Positions 62,603 through 64,000 of a stretch of DNA of 64,000 bases are shown here, piece after piece. A program made the position numbers and the translations under genes. The notes under the pieces were generated by a model that was not told where the DNA came from, searched no databases, and saw only the letters and a program-made list of their open reading frames with translations. The stretch covers positions 1 to 64,000 of the forward strand of contig CALKFF010000029.1 of assembly GCA_938084585.1 (NCBI GenBank). The letters run 5' to 3'. The DNA comes from an uncultured Flavobacteriales bacterium. Its GTDB lineage: Bacteria; Bacteroidota; Bacteroidia; Flavobacteriales_D; Sanyastnellaceae. Within the stretch, counting starts at the first letter, position 1. Every line of letters begins with the position of its first letter.

Positions 62603-63379
62603 TCAGCTTCGTGCGTCGCCCAATCCCTTGGCAGACCATTGTGCACCCCAAGCGTAGCGCAACAGGAACGTGAATTGCATTCGCCGGGGTGCCACAAACG
62701 CCATGATTTCCACGGGGCGCCAATACACGTCCGCATGCAACCCCACGTCCAGGGTTCGGGTGACCGTGCGAGTCTCGCTGAATTCAAAGCTGACGGTCTG
62801 CCCCAAGGACACCCCCGGATTCCACGTCAAGCTCTCCAGGCCGTTGACCCAAGGGGCCCGGCCGTAAATCCGATCTGAGAAATGCTCCTCCGGCACGTAA
62901 CGCTCGACTTGCAGGGAGGTGTATGGAATCTCAGGGTATCCGATTTCCAAAAACACCGGCTTGGCGATGCCCAACACGGCGCCCAGGCTTCTCGTGTGAG
63001 AGACGGTGACCCCGCCACGGCGGTATTTCTCCGCCACGACCGACTCCTTGTAGCGTTGAAGGCGCAAGGCGTGGAAGGCGTTGACCTTGCCAAAGACGTA
63101 AGGCAAGCCCTCCTCGTACACCGGGTTCCGGGTTTTTTCCTCTTTCAAGTGGCGCACGAACACGAGCTCACCTTGCCACCCTCGGACGACGAACGCCCCG
63201 TCGAAAGTGCCGCGCTGAAATCCCACGCCCGCCCCCTGGCTGTGCAAGGTGACGTGGAAGCGTCCGGCGTCGGTGAGCACCACATCGGCCCCTTCGCCAA
63301 AGACCGCGTCGAAGCCTGTGGTTTGGGCTCGCGCCCCAAACGCACCGAGCGCGAAGACCACAATCAGCCACGCCCTCAT
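62603..63379 (-). CDS. Uncharacterised secreted protein
   Basis: 258 residues from the ATG at 63379, giving a signal peptide (MRAWLIVVFALGAFGARAQ). The rest is rich in alternating beta strands with Tyr and aromatic residues (VTLHSQGAGVGFQRG, GVTVSHTRSLGAVLGIA, FEFSETRTVTRTLDVGLHADVYW) and ends with beta-like MQFTFLLRYAWG. It may be a small outer-membrane barrel. No named family recognised. Confidence 0.55.
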   Translation of the reverse strand: MRAWLIVVFALGAFGARAQTTGFDAVFGEGADVVLTDAGRFHVTLHSQGAGVGFQRGTFDGAFVVRGWQGELVFVRHLKEEKTRNPVYEEGLPYVFGKVNAFHALRLQRYKESVVAEKYRRGGVTVSHTRSLGAVLGIAKPVFLEIGYPEIPYTSLQVERYVPEEHFSDRIYGRAPWVNGLESLTWNPGVSLGQTVSFEFSETRTVTRTLDVGLHADVYWRPVEIMAFVAPRRMQFTFLLRYAWGAQWSAKGLGDARS

Positions 63380-63451
63380 TGCCTGCAGGCCCGTTTCAGA
63401 TGTTGTGTTCCAGATGCGCATCGCTCACGAAGTTAGGTGCATCTTGCGCTC

Positions 63452-63889
63452 ATGTCGAACCCAGACTCCCCCACCTGGAACTACAAAGTGTCCTACGTCG
63501 ATCCGTTGCGCACGGAGAACACGCACCTCAAGTCAGGCCAAACACTCCTCACCGACGCCCCCACAGACAACCACGGCTTGGGCGAGGCGTTTTCCCCCAC
63601 GGACCTCCTGAGCACGTCTCTCGCGGCGTGTGTCATGACCATCATGGGCATCCACGTCCATGGCAAGGACTACGACCTGCTTGGCATCGACACCCAAGTC
63701 CAAAAAACAATGGCGGCCAACCCCCGTCGGGTCGCCGCCATCGTGATGGAGTTGGACGTTCGCGTGTCTGCACAAGCGACCGACCAAGATTTGAAGGTGC
63801 TCGAGCGCGTGGCTCGGGCATGTCCTGTTGCGCAGAGTTTGCACCCCGACGTCAAGCAGGATCTGACGTTTCGATTTGTCCGAGCTTAA
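63452..63889 (+). CDS. OsmC-family peroxiredoxin-like protein
   Basis: 145 residues from the ATG at 63452 (a GTG at 63437 is in frame upstream). The two conserved cysteines are C60 (STSLAACVMTIMG) and C124 (ARACPVAQSL), as in OsmC/Ohr, which reduce organic hydroperoxides. The order E-x-F-S-P-T-D-L fits OsmC rather than Ohr. Its stop codon overlaps the convergent lipoprotein gene stop. Confidence 0.82.
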   Translation: MSNPDSPTWNYKVSYVDPLRTENTHLKSGQTLLTDAPTDNHGLGEAFSPTDLLSTSLAACVMTIMGIHVHGKDYDLLGIDTQVQKTMAANPRRVAAIVMELDVRVSAQATDQDLKVLERVARACPVAQSLHPDVKQDLTFRFVRA

Positions 63890-64000
63890 CGGACTTCAGC
63901 CGTCGGTGCTTCAGCGTAAGCCGCACATGAAGTGTACAACGTGCCGCAAGAGCTGAGCGCTGCGGCGGTCAAAAGCACAATGGCTGCGATGCGAAGGGTG
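63886..64000 (-). CDS. Small lipoprotein, C-terminal part only
   Basis: An open minus-strand frame enters from the right edge and ends at the TAA read from 63888. The 38 visible residues are a hydrophobic signal (RIAAIVLLTAAALSSCG, lipobox L-S-S-C) and a short mature part (TLYTSCAAYAEAPTAEVR). The start lies outside the window. Very short Bacteroidota lipoproteins of this build are of unknown function. Its stop is shared with that of the OsmC-like gene (TTAA). Confidence 0.6.
   Translation of the reverse strand, partial: TLRIAAIVLLTAAALSSCGTLYTSCAAYAEAPTAEVR

Overview
The window is chromosomal DNA of a GC-rich member of the Bacteroidota, probably a Flavobacteriales-like lineage. The lineage call rests on protein types: C-terminal sorting domains of the type IX secretion system (T9SS), surface modules of the GCTDP...DDGSC type, lipoproteins with Bacteroidota-style signals, the roughly 480-residue form of GAPDH, a Bacteroidota-type ferrochelatase, and promoters of the Bacteroidota pattern TTTG-N20-TAnnTTTG. 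I see no phage, insertion sequence, CRISPR array or integration site. Almost every base is coding and no gene-free stretch exceeds 300 bases.

Layout. 1-11.2 kb is a redox and secretion region: the start of a SulP transporter, an ABM-fold protein, a diheme cytochrome c peroxidase lipoprotein, a T9SS esterase, a T9SS PQQ-type sugar dehydrogenase, an exported catalase-peroxidase (katG) divergent from oxyR, a T9SS thioredoxin and a DASS transporter. 11.2-14.2 kb has phzF-like, CIA30-like, esterase and DCC-family genes. 14.2-23.5 kb carries a nearly complete protoheme pathway: hemJ, then hemA-C-D-E-B-N as an overlapping operon on the minus strand, and divergent hemH-hemL. 23.5-29 kb has a 51-residue basic protein, a second T9SS-type esterase and two convergent secreted proteins (one of them CotH-like) ending in dockerin-like calcium repeats. 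29-34.6 kb has gap, a small membrane protein, a sulfotransferase, purT and a secreted propeller-like protein.

34.8-44.4 kb is the most distinctive metabolic unit: five same-strand genes separated by 2-12 bases, encoding a giant GH94/GH149-like glycoside phosphorylase, a GH17 lipoprotein, a lipoprotein fusing a clan GH-A barrel to GH30, a GPH-family sugar symporter and a cytoplasmic GH17. Together they read as a laminarin-type beta-1,3/1,6-glucan pathway: surface or periplasmic cleavage, symport of oligosaccharides, then cytoplasmic trimming and phosphorolysis. No SusC/SusD pair is present.

44.4-48.4 kb is a lipid operon (YnbA-like CDP-alcohol phosphatidyltransferase, CdsA-like, PlsC-like and a desaturase-like protein) with a matching promoter at its start and a terminator at its end. 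Then follow tRNA-Glu, dps and proS, a low-complexity lipoprotein with a FadL-like barrel, a zinc-ribbon-family protein that has lost all four cysteines, a Nif3-like protein, an lpxK/TlpA-like/lpxH-like operon, a large T9SS propeller protein, lipA, an uncharacterised secreted protein, an OsmC-like protein and the end of a small lipoprotein gene.
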